Source: Doryteuthis pealeii
Taxonomy: Eukaryota > Mollusca > Cephalopoda > Myopsida > Loliginidae
Assembly: GCA_023376005.1 (NCBI GenBank)
Contig: CM042179.1
Coordinates: 18,307,423 to 18,371,422 of the forward strand
Length of the DNA stretch: 64,000 nucleotides
Reading direction: 5' to 3'
Shown here: positions 9,311 to 19,140 of the stretch, in pieces
How the letters are laid out: every line of letters starts with the position of its first letter
Position numbering within the stretch: position 1 is the first letter of the stretch
The notes under the pieces: generated by a model
Database searches by the model: none
What the model was told of the DNA's origin: nothing
What the model saw: the letters and a program-made list of their open reading frames with translations, nothing else
Made by a program: the position numbers and the translations under genes

Positions 9311-10320
9311 AAGTAAACTTTTAGACACAGGTGCAGAAGTAAACGTATTATGCAAAAATATACAAAACCATACAGCCAAGACCCAAAATAAATAAAACAA
9401 CAATAAAACTAACTGCTTACAATGATACAAAAATTCCAGTAACGGGAAGCTGCACAGTGACTTTGCAAAACAAAAATACAAAAATAAAATCACATTTTAT
9501 TGTCGCAGAAACCAATGCGAATGCAGTCATCAATGCAAAAACAGCTGAAAGGCTACAATTAATCAAAAGGATATCAAAAGAATTAGAAAAAATGACAAAA
9601 ATGAGAATTATAAAACCCATATAAGAACCGACTGACTGGGTTAACCCCCTCGTAATAGTAGAAAAACGAAATGGCAGGCTAAGACTATGCCTAGATCCCA
9701 GATACCTGAACAAAGCGATAAAAAGAGAGCATTATAAGCTACCCACAGCTGAAGAAATATTCACAGAAATGAATAACCCGAAGTACTTCACAAAAGTAGT
9801 CGCATCAAACGGATATTGGCATATACCTGTGGATGAAGAAAGTTCCAAACTATTAATTCACTATACGGTCGCTATTTGTTCACTTGCTTACCTTACGGGA
9901 TACACAGTGCGTCCGAAATCTTCCAGGTTCAAGTAGCGAAAATAATAGAATGAATAAAAGGAACAAGAAACTCCCAAGATGACATAATATGGACAGAAAC
10001 TTTAGAAGAACACATAGAAATATTGGAAAAAGTGTTCAGTCAACTACGAAAGACAGGTGAATAAACCAAAATGCGAGTTTGCAACAAAACAACTGACATA
10101 CTTAGGTCACCTAATTACCCACGAAGGAATAAAGTCAGACTCTTCGAAAATAAAAACCACCACACAAATGCCTAACTCGGGAAATAAAAAAGACATCCAA
10201 AGATTTTTAGGAATGACGAATTACGTGTGTAAATTCATACCCAATTACTCCGAGATAACCACATCATTAAGAGAACTTTTACACAACGAAGTACAATGGT
10301 CATTCGATAAACCTTAGATA
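9311..10320 (+). pseudogene. E3 protease and reverse transcriptase, broken
   Basis: The protease active site LLDTGAEVNVL is readable at about 9318-9350 in a frame shifted by one base from the preceding segment. RT follows: LRLCLDPRYLNKAIKREHYK (about 9678), then motif A as FTKVVASNGYWHIPV (about 9787-9830). Its catalytic Asp is Val (the family has LDAS). A badly damaged stretch at 9860-10060 still contains DDIIW near 9979. The thumb follows from 10057 (NKPKCEFATKQLTYLGHL, DIQRFLGMTNYVCKFIPN). Several indels and stops mean no product. Order and motifs are those of a Mag-like gypsy pol. Confidence 0.85.
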
Positions 10321-10720
10321 GAAGCTATCAAAAAATTATAACAAATAATTACAAGTGCACCAATATTACAATTTTACGAACCAAACCGAGAAACGAAAAT
10401 TACTACAGATGCAAGCAAAAAAGGTTTAGGTGTGGTTTCACAACAAAAACATGGTAACACATGGTTGCCAGTGTCATATGCATCACGTTCGACAACTCCG
10501 GCAGAACAAAATTATTGTCCAATTGAATTGGAAATACTAAGCATTGTATTTTCTTGTAGTAAATTCCATCAGTTCATCAATGGAAGACATTTTGTCATCG
10601 AAAATGACCATAAGCCACTAAAACAAATTTAAAAAAATCAATTACGAAAAGCCCTCCAAGAATACAGAGATTCTTATTAGCACTGCAAAAATATGATTTT
10701 GTCGTGATACACATACCAGG
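10321..10720 (+). pseudogene. E3 RNase H
   Basis: Readable from 10345 to 10632: LQFYEPNRETKITTDASKKG (catalytic Asp in TDAS), LPVSYASRSTTPAEQNY, CPIELEILSIVF (Glu) and VIENDHKPLKQI (Asp). A stop follows at 10630. The next stretch continues as the RNase H end in shifted frame. Removes RNA from the RNA-DNA hybrid during reverse transcription in an active element. Confidence 0.82.
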
Positions 10721-11868
10721 CCGTGAATCAGTAATTGCAGACACACTATCTCGTGCATATCTTTCGGACAATACACAGGCAATAACAGACACAGAAATAG
10801 ATAAACATATCCATATAATTATAAAACAGAATCCAATGAGTGACCACAAACTCGATGTATACAGAGAAGAAACAAGCAAAGATCCAACGTTACAATTATT
10901 AATGCAATATGCAACAACGAAATGGCCATCCAAAAATAAGGAGGTACCACCTTCAATTATGCCATACATGCCTGTTTGTGATGAAATTTCTGTTGCCAAA
11001 GGACATGTATAATAATTGTCCCCAATTACCTAAGAAAAGAAACTTTAGAAAAAATACACACCGGACATTTAGTGATAGAAAAATGCATTTTAAGGGCAAA
11101 CGAAGTCATATATTGGTTTGATATAAATACTCATATTAAAGACATGACAAATACATGCACACATTGCATAGAACATCGGAATCAACAACCAGCTGAACCG
11201 ATTATACATCATGAGATACCCGTAAAAATATGGACGAGGGTAGCAACGGACATATTCCATCTGCACAATAGAGCATATACCGTTATAATAGACTACACAA
11301 GCAGATATTTCGATATACACAAACTAGAAAACAGTGAATCATCAACAGTAATTAACAAAATAAGAAATACCTTCTCTAAACTAGGTATACCTCAAATAGC
11401 GATCAGTGACAACGAATATAAATGAATTAAATTCAAGCAATTTGCAAGAGAATGGGATTTTGCACATGTCACAACAAGTCCTAACTATCCACAAGCCAAT
11501 GGTCTAGTTGAAAGAAATATACAGACAATAAAAAGGACACCCAAGAAAGCGTTTAAAAGTCATCAAGACCCATACCTAGCAATGCTAGCACTCAGAACGA
11601 CTCCTTTAAAAGATAAATCACCAGTGCCAGCCCAACAGCTGATGAAAAGAACGATACGTACAAACCTTCCCAACATATTACACAATAAGATAATAAAAAC
11701 TCGTCAAGGAGATAAGAACATAAATAAAAACAAGGAATTACAACTTTTAAAACAAACGATAGTGTTCGAATAAGATTCCAGGAAAATTGGAAGAATAGTA
11801 AAGAAATTAAAAGAACTTCGTTCATATTTGGTTCAAAATAGAAGCGAATCTGACGATATGTTGAAATA
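10704..11868 (+). pseudogene. E3 integrase with zinc-binding linker, broken
   Basis: Starts with the RNase H end MIHIPGRESVIADTLSRAYL, then a linker, then a frame change near 11010-11070. The zinc region keeps CTHCIEH (about 11157). The core follows with VIIDYTSRYFDIHKL (first Asp), IAISDNEYK (second Asp, stop at 11423) and SPNYPQANGLVERNIQTIKR (Glu). After a further open stretch to 11771 the sequence ends at 11868, where the Penelope-like element begins. No 3' LTR is present, so E3 is truncated by that insertion or by an associated deletion. Confidence 0.85.
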
Positions 11869-12300
11869 GAAATGTATGTAGTCATTTTTACTGTTTGTTG
11901 TGTGATGGATTTTGAATGTTAGTTTGTTATAATTGTTTATCAATAAAATGTTTAGGAAAGGTAGGGAGTTGTGTTTTTCTAGTTCAATCGTGAAGTTAAT
12001 GGTGGGTCCAACTCGGTTTAATTTTTGAGTAATGAGGCGTATATTGTGTTTATTGGGGTAAATTATGAGAATGTCATCAATGTATCTAAAATAGATTGAA
12101 TGTCGTTAGATTGAATGTATTTAAAATGTTCAGATTCTAGAAGTTCAATAAACAGGCAAGCCAAAACGCCGCTTAATGGTGACCCTATGGGGGAGCCCAA
12201 ATCTTTGTTGGTAGAAGTTGTTATCATACTTAAAGAAACAATGGTTTGTGCAAAGTTCAGTTATTTGCATTATCTTAGGAATAGGTAAGGGGAGATTTAT
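11869..12300 (-). pseudogene. E5 Penelope-like reverse transcriptase, inverted segment
   Basis: Read on the minus strand from 12300 down: PKIMQITELCTNHCFFKYDN, NFYQQ, a frame slip, GSPIGSPLSGVLACLFIELL, then FRYIDDILIIYPNKHN with an intact Tyr-Ile-Asp-Asp (12073-12084). LITQKLNRVGPTINFTIELE and SLPFLNILLINNYNKLTFK follow. FYQQ...GSPLS, the RYIDD core and the SLPFLD block are hallmarks of Penelope-like RTs. The segment's last 105 bp also appear in direct orientation at 12308-12413, so the RT part is inverted relative to the rest of the element. The left end abuts E3 integrase. Confidence 0.85.
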
Positions 12301-13075
12301 AACAACTCCCTGCCTTTCATAGACATTTTATTTATAAACAATAATAAGAAACTAACATTCAAAGTCCATCACAAAACAAACAGTAAAAATGACTACATAC
12401 ATTTTTATTCTAACCATAGCAATAAGACAAAAAATGGCATTCTCATAGGATTCTTCCTTATGTCCCCAAGAATCTGTTCTCGTAATTTTCAAAATGAGGA
12501 ATACGAATACATCAACAAATCTTTCATTAATTTACAATACCCCACTTCCTTCATACATCCTGCCAAGTAAAAAGATCTATAAAAACAAACAATATTCTAC
12601 AAACTCAACAAACCCTAATAACATCCCCACAACCAGGTACATCACACTACCTCAAAGCCCTATGACTTCCCTAACTGAAAAAAATTAAATCATCTAGGAA
12701 TTAAAACTGTCACCCGCACAACCCAAACAATTAGACACTTAATAAAACACTCCACAAATAAATGCGAATCCAACAATGTGATATGGTTTACATCGGTGAA
12801 ACTTCCAGGAATTAAAAAAAACGATTGTATGAACACCTAAAATTTGGAAATACATCTAATTCGTTAGTAACACAACATTTATTAACAAATCACTATTTTA
12901 ATTTGTAGAATCTTCAATGATCGCTTTTATCCATAATCAAAATGCACGCCGTATCGTAGAATCATCCGCCACCTCTCTCATTAACACTTTACCACAGAGA
13001 CCTAGCTTTTATAAAATATCACCTTTCCTTGCTAAAATTATATTAAAATATACAACACTAAATTTCAAAATTTAA
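12301..13075 (+). pseudogene. E5 Penelope-like RT end and GIY-YIG endonuclease
   Basis: The plus strand reads SLPFIDILFINNNKKLTFK from about 12312, then KTNSKNDYIHFYSNHSNKTK and a thumb-linker region ending with IHPAK at about 12567, with several stops. The GIY-YIG nuclease follows at about 12770-13070. It has DMVYIGETS, KKRLYEHLKFGN, SLVTQHLLTNHYFN and, after frame changes, ARRIVES.SATSLINTL and FYKISPFLAKIIL. This domain order (RT then C-terminal GIY-YIG) defines EN-containing Penelope-like elements, which nick target DNA for primed reverse transcription. Stops and frameshifts make it inactive. Confidence 0.85.
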
Positions 13076-13800
13076 ACCAAATTTAATTTCCAAATCATTT
13101 CAAAACTATATGAAAATAAATCACTTTCATATGCCTCTATACTCTTCCTATTTTCTTTCTCTAGAGCTAAAAACTTTCTCCAATTTATATAAATTATATT
13201 TGACTATTTACTTTATTTATCTTGCTGTCGTCGTTATCGTTGCAACTAAAATAATAGTTTCTACTTACCTCCTAAAAACATGAAACAGCAAGTCTCTTTA
13301 TATTTCCTAACATATTTTAATAACTCAGTTTATTTTCATTAAAACACAAATTTCTAATAGTAAATAACTATGATGATATTAATAACAAATTAATAATAAA
13401 CCACCAACACAACACACATACTCATAAATTTTATTTAAAAATTTTTCAAATACTCTCCATGCATTGAAAATTGAGGTTCCACCTTACTTTGTTCCTTATA
13501 TTCTCTAACCGTTTCTTTCTTTTCAAAATCCGTCGCATGCGACGATGACGTCAACATCACTGTTTCTCTATCGCTGTGGAACAATTTAAAACAAAATCTT
13601 TTTTCGAACATTTCAGAAATTCTCCGTATTTTAACCGCTTAAACCACTGACGAAGGCCGTTATTCCTTGTATACTAATTTCTTTTGTAGTTTTCTATTAT
13701 TGTTATTTTATTTTGTATTTAGAATATTAATAGATTGTGTACATGGATACACTTCTTGTCGAAACACGTGTCAGTAAAATGAAATAAAATAAAATCTATT
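13076..13800 (+). mobile_element. E5 Penelope-like 3' region
   Basis: AT-rich, non-coding sequence after the endonuclease. It includes ctgacgaaggccgttattcc (13647-13666) and gtcgaaacacgtgtcagtaaa (13758-13778) followed by aaataaaataaa. Such gacgaaggcc and cgaaac motifs are common at Penelope-like termini. The right end is not fixed by a repeat. Confidence 0.5.
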
Positions 13801-13934
13801 TTATACATTCAACATTTTCTTTCCTTTATTTTTCATTTCAACATACTTGGTTCAAACAGAAGAAAGAAAATACCTACGACGTAATAGACGTCACTTATTA
13901 AAAAGAAACGAAAAACAAACAAATCTAACATCAA

Positions 13935-14080
13935 CTCAATTAAAATAACTAATGCATTATAAAATTCATTCCTTGATAAATCAATACTGAAAATTTCATT
14001 AAAATCGAATAATTCCCTGATTTTTTGTATATTTTTTTTAATCGAGAATGTTAGATTTATTTTGTAAACACGGATTTTAC
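13935..14080 (-). repeat. Dispersed AT-rich repeat, inverted copy 2
   Basis: Reverse complement of 6733-6875 with moderate divergence (tgaaaatttcattaaaatcg is the mirror of the first copy). It lies about 7 kb away, on the far side of the E3/E5 block. Confidence 0.65.
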
Positions 14081-14184
14081 GCCATCTTTAAACAGCGTTT
14101 GGCCATACACGATCGAAATTGACTGAAAAACCATTTTAAATGTATTAAAAATAAATTACATGTGTTATACTGTTTTGCTTTTTT

Positions 14185-14300
14185 TACTGTAGGTACCACC
14201 GATTTTCCCTGTGAAATTTACTCCCCACCTTATATATAACACAATGAAACTTGCATAAAGGTTAATATTATCTTGAAAGTTTTTTCAATCCTATCTCGTC
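14185..14300 (+). repeat. Dispersed repeat shared with 42590-42700
   Basis: aggtaccaccgattttccct and acacaatgaaacttgcataa have close matches at 42590-42700 in the same orientation. Non-coding, type unknown. Confidence 0.7.
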
Positions 14301-15107
14301 ACTACCTTGGTAAACTTAGTAAAAACCCAAGTCCGACCGTGAATTTCTCGACCGTTTTGTAAGACAGCTATACGCGCAAATCAAATTCCTCTTTTTATTG
14401 AAGTTTTGATCCACCGATATTTAAGTATATTAAATTTTTTGTCTCGCCAAGACGGGACGAGTGTCATATAAATTTTAACTCCAAGAACGGCAATATTTCT
14501 TACTCTGTCGGCATCCTGTACGCAAGACAAGTTCATGCCCGCTTTAAGCTCCGAGGTAAGTTATTTCTCTTGCTACTATTTATTGAGGATTAAACTGTGG
14601 AATTTTCATCCCAATTTAATTGTAGAACCCCTAACACGTCCGGGGCGGGGGAGATTCTCCAATCGATCCAAATCATGATCATGATCATGATCATGATCAT
14701 CATTATTTTTTACATCCAATATGGGAATTAAACCTGTAAAAGGATTAACTCTCACTTGTGGGGGAAATTACCGCAACTTTCAAGTTCGGAAACTGAATGA
14801 AAAGACAAGACAAGACAAATATATTTAACAACAAATTTAATATGTATAAACAAAAAAAAAAAAAAGGGGGAAAGATAGATTTAAGAATAGTTTTTGCAAA
14901 TTTTGGTGTGATTTGCGGAGAACTTAACTCAGAGTCCGGTTAACAAAGTTCTTTGAAGTGAAGAATGACCCGCCAACCTATCGGCAGAGGCGGGTTGAAA
15001 TTTCGTATGTTTTGCTGTTGATGAATTTTAGAGGTTGATTTTAGGGAAGCTGTCTTTGAGTTGCAAACTCTAATTGAGTTGAGATGATTTCTGTAGTACA
15101 ATTCTTT
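14301..15107. other. Flank left of E6; no gene seen
   Basis: AT-rich. Holds an (atgatc)n microsatellite at about 14675-14700 and an A-run at 14854-14866. No coding signal. Confidence 0.5.
15104..15107. repeat. E6 target-site duplication, left
   Basis: cttt before the left LTR, repeated at 22882-22885. Confidence 0.8.
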
Positions 15108-16256
15108 TATAACCCGTCGGTCGCTACCGAGCTAAAGGGCTCACAGAATCTCCGAAATTGGCCGTCAAGATCGGATTTTCTGCATCAACCAAGGATTGCA
15201 GGGTATCTATATTTGCTGGAAGTCTAGCCGAATGCCCATGCTGTGTTAAGATCTCAAACGACTAGAAATCTGCTATAGAAACTGATGTCCAAGGTTAACG
15301 GCGGCCTAGTGGTCACATAAAAAAACAACGACTCTTTTTCTTCAAACTTGGTAAAATTTATATTCAAATAACAAAAGAATACAAACAATTATTTCTCAAG
15401 GCTTGTGGGAGTGATGTACCCGTAACTAAATACTTCTGGTCTTCTGCAAAGTATTGTGCAAAACAGTTCGTAAGTTGACTAAGTTTTCAAAATGGTCTTA
15501 GCTGAAGTCAGTTACTCTCGGCTTTCAGTATTGCGTTAATCTTGTCAGCTAGCCCGGTCAGCTCATGTGATCCTCAAGCAATCACAACGTCCTCTTTTAA
15601 GCCCGGCGTGGCTTCATCTCCTCGTTTGGCCTCGTCTGCTCGTTCGGCCTCGTCTGCTTCTCAAGCCAAAAACGTCTGAGTTAAATAATATTTCAATCGG
15701 AAGAATTTTATTTCCGGCCGGCAGATATTAGTAACCCTCTCTGGACATCATATTCTGGAAAGGCACCGCCTACTTCTAGTTCAAACCAGCCAATCGAATT
15801 TACTTCTGCTCACCAATCTAAGTGCCATCTCTTCCGGCCACTTGAATGTTTTTTAAATACATTTGACTTTCTTTAATTTCGATTTTCAACAAGGGTTTAT
15901 CTTCATTCTTAAGTGTTTAAGGAAACAATAAACAAAAGATTCTCTTTAATTCCGGTTTTTCATTTTCCGGTAATCTATAAAACAGGATTTATCTTTTTCC
16001 GTGCGACATCAGTCTTGGTCACTTCAAAAGGACCGTCTCCATCACCGCCGACTCTCGCTTCTGGGATTTCCGACCTACTTGAGATTTTACTACTGATATG
16101 GTCAGCCCTATCCCGGCCACCATCCGCCTAGACTCCCCGGTCGAGGTCATTTCCGGATCGCCCTTTTTTTTTTAATCTACGGCCGATGTCAGCCGGCGAA
16201 TTATATTTCCGTTTTTTTCTTTCTTTCTTCTAATTTCAAAACCTAAATCGGTCACA
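15108..16256 (-). mobile_element. E6 left (3') LTR, about 1149 bp
   Basis: Runs from tataacccgtcgg to cggtcaca and matches 21724-22881 over its full length, with roughly twenty differences by eye. On the minus strand it starts TGTGACCG. Both outer ends carry CTTT. A minus-strand polypurine-like ggcatgggagtga abuts its inner end. Contains TA-rich and tttcc-rich blocks but no gene. Confidence 0.9.
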
Positions 16257-16800
16257 TCACTCCCATGCCTTTTGTCAATTACTTGTAAATGACATATAAA
16301 TCCACCTACCAACTGGTAAGTTAAAAAACAATTCATGCATAAGGTTTCTACTAATCATGCAGTAGAAACAGAAAACGTCCTTACTTCTTCCTTGATCATG
16401 CAATTGTTCCAGTTCTTTCTAATTCTCTTTTTTTTTCTTCGTTCATAATAATTTTCTTTCTACTAATCATGCAGTAGAGTTTTGTTTTCTTTTAAATGTT
16501 CTTTTTATGCAGTAGGATAGAATTCAAATAGAGCTCTCAGCGCTCCTTACCAATTACTCAATCCAATCCGTAGATTATGTTCAGAATATCAACACATGTA
16601 ACACATGTGTACACACACGCACACACATATATTTAGCAACAAGCTTTTGCTTTAACAGCAGCCTTCAGTCCTTCGTCAAGAGTTTTTTTTTGTATCAATC
16701 ATTGGCAATGGTTCATTTGAGTTTCCCTTGCCTTCCACAGAGACACCTAGTGGGTCTCCCTCTTCGCTCTCACACACTCTTGTCAGTGCTCTTTTCCTAC
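16257..16800. other. E6 region between env and 3' LTR
   Basis: Non-coding. It includes three copies of a tactaatcatgcagtag-like motif (near 16350, 16460, 16505), an AC microsatellite near 16610, and the polypurine-like end next to the LTR. Probably the 3' untranslated part of E6. Confidence 0.5.
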
Positions 16801-18090
16801 CTAATACTTCCTACGTCTTTTCCTCAAGTATACTGCTGATAGTATCATCACTATGGTCATCAAAATTCCTATCATAACCGACCAGCTTATCACAATCCCC
16901 GACGTTCCCTTCCACACTGAATTCGATGTCCCTACTGAACTTAACTTATCCTGTAACTGGTCTAAATCAATCCTCTCAACTGGCCCTAAAAGCTTAGGTA
17001 TCTTTCTTAACGGGGCTTCAGAAAATCCTTCATTAGGGGTTTCTACAACTCCACCTAATCGCTAATATTGGTCCCCAATAATTTAGAAATTGATTCTTTT
17101 TTCCTGAAACTTCTCTTTGTAAAACTCTAGCATACACAACTTACGATTATCCATTACATATATGAGTCGCAAGTTCCTAAGACATCACTTTTACACTTTA
17201 TTGCTTCTACCTCTGACAACAGCAGGAATTTTATTCAAACCAAGCTCAAAACGAGAAATTCAGTTTCAATTTTATATCGAGCAACAGCTCCAAGTTTCTG
17301 GCCTACCCGGGAATATGGGAGATGTAAGTTCATCACCTGATATCTTTCAAAAATACTATCTCTATCCAGTAGGGGAACGGATAACAATACCAACAGTCTA
17401 TCATCTTCTAACAAAGTAACACAGCCCAGGGCACTATAATACATCCACAATTCTTTAGTAGGGTCAACTGGCAATCTCAAATAATGGGAGAGCCCTGCCC
17501 GTATACATACGAGAATACTTTTAAGATGACTAGGGGTCACAATAAGCTGTCTGTCACATCCCCCACTTCTCCCTGCAAGGTTTCCATACTACCAATAAGT
17601 CAATTTATAGTGCCTCCGTTCTTAGCTAATTCCACTATTGTCACGTTTAAATTGGATACGCTTTCCTTAGCTACCTGGGCTAACACTTTCTATCCCTCTT
17701 CTACATCTTTCAATTTTCTTCTGACTGTTTTCATGTCGCTTTCGGATACTGTTCCGAACAACACACTTAGGGCTTTTCCTGCTATGGGTACCACCGCTCT
17801 TTTTGGTCTGGTTTGCAACAACTCTACCCTCTTTCAAATAATTCTGCATTTTCTTCCCCCGGTATGCTACCATAGACGTCTCCTGTTCCAAGAAATCTAA
17901 CAACCTTAGATACATCCGAATTTCTCTCAGTGAACTTTTCTTCAATTTTTCCAAGTTCAGAAATTTCTTCCCCAATTTGGTCGACATCTCCCCATACGGC
18001 CTTCGGTCTATCACTATCAGCCACCTTGATCTGGCTATGATCACCTCACTCGTTTTATTCATCCTTACAAGAGACGAGTATCTCATTTTA
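16801..18090 (-). pseudogene. E6 env-like (fusion glycoprotein) gene, multiply frameshifted
   Basis: Minus-strand gene in the env position, downstream of gag-protease and upstream of the 3' LTR. Segments lie in different frames. A heptad-like region lies near 17900-18000 (VDQIGEEISELGKIEEKF). A Cys-poor central block at 17235-17540 has the pattern of env proteins of gypsy-type errantiviruses and baculovirus-F-like proteins (LWMYYSALGCVTLLEDDRLL, VPLLDRDSIFERYQVMNL). The C-terminal end is at 16801-17070, with a hydrophobic membrane span (IVISWSVMIGILMTIVMI), a short basic tail and a TAG at 16803-16801. It would mediate membrane fusion in an intact relative. At least three frame breaks (near 17050, 17550 and 17800) and missing N-terminal sequence make it dead. 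The family call rests on pattern recognition. Confidence 0.65.
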
Positions 18091-18299
18091 CTGATAGGTA
18101 ACCACCACTAGTATTACTATCAATTCATACAGATATCTATCTATTCGGTTACCTACCCTAATGCTTGGTGAATTTTAGTCCTAAAATATCCGCGAGCACC
18201 ACCCCCGCATGAGGGCCCTTCCACACGAACGGCAGCACACGCGAACAACCCAAGATATTATTCACTTTTCCATTACCTTCCTACCTACTCATTGTTGGG

Positions 18300-18540
18300 G
18301 GCCACCACTACTCCCACTTGAGGTTTCAACACCTGTGCTCCTCTTATCATCAATTTGAGTGGCAAGTCAGGCTCACTCTCTACACTTCCTTCTTTTCCAA
18401 GTCTCTCTCGTAGTTGGGAGATAGGTACTACTTCCTCTCCCTCACCTTTACTTGCGACTATCCTTCTGGGCGTACTTTTTACATCCTTCTTAGCTAGTAT
18501 TCCTACTACCTTTTCTTCACCGCCCCCAGGGACACCTCTA
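18300..18540 (-). pseudogene. E6 open segment after protease, unassigned
   Basis: Minus-strand open stretch between the protease and the env region (EEKVVGILAKKDVKSTPRRI, EEVVPISQLRERLGKEGS, ending near APNNE). It could be the protease-RT linker of the original pol or the start of a spliced region. No RT motif is present. RT, RNase H and integrase, normally over 2 kb, are missing between here and env. Confidence 0.45.
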
Positions 18541-18845
18541 CGCCACCCACTGACAACATTGGGGGTTAAACGTCACCTGTGCCCTATTTTGTCCTAGCCA
18601 GTCTCTCCCTAAAATTATCTCGTTGTGCAAACCAGGCACTACATACAGCTTGTGATTTCTTTCCACCCGACCTACCCTTAATGGTAGCCATGTCATACCT
18701 AACACTGTCAATTTTTCCCCACTAGCCTGACTAATATTTAAGTTTGATTTCTTTAATTCCTTCCGGGTCGTCAGGCGATCATAAACGACCCTACTAATCA
18801 ATGACACGGATGCCCCAGAGTCAATTAAAGCTTCGACTTTAATTT
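18538..18845 (-). pseudogene. E6 retropepsin-like protease
   Basis: The minus strand reads ALIDSGASVSLISRVVYDRL (active site Asp-Ser-Gly at 18814-18822), then KLTVLGMTWLPLRVGRVERN and ends with the second conserved block EIILGRDWLGQNRAQVTFNP. Asp-Ser-Gly in place of Asp-Thr-Gly is accepted in retropepsins. It would cut the Gag polyprotein. A frame change separates it from gag. No RT follows it. Confidence 0.8.
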
Positions 18846-19140
18846 TTCCTTAATCTAACTCTACAGGTCAGTTGTTTCTCCCCAGTTAAGAGCGAGAATA
18901 CCTGAGCCTTTCCTTCTGACTTACGTTTTCTCCAGCCCTGTATCTTTTCGGACCTTGGGACTGGCAACAGATATCTTTCATCATCTGTTCCTAACTCAGA
19001 GTCACAACTCTCCGAATCTACCTTACTTTTTCTTATTATCTTCTTTCCTTTACTCCAGCCCTGTGTCTTTCCAGACATTGGGACTGACGACAGATATTTT
19101 ACATTATCCGTTCCTCAGAGTCACAACTTTCCGATTCTAT
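18839..19140 (-). repeat. E6 tandem-duplicated segment at the Gag C-terminus
   Basis: Two adjacent copies of roughly 130 bp, about 18900-19025 and 19030-19140. They share ccagccctgt.tctttt, gggactgg.aacagatat and cagagtcacaac. They encode an acidic/Ser piece (SESCDSELGTDDERY) followed by a basic piece, in shifted frames. Confidence 0.65.

Noticed and set aside
11582..11773. Separate small gene after E3 integrase
   Set aside because: It is the continuation of the integrase core C-terminal side in the same element.
17484..17900. Plus-strand frame of 138 codons
   Set aside because: Antisense to the env-like segments; no recognisable features.
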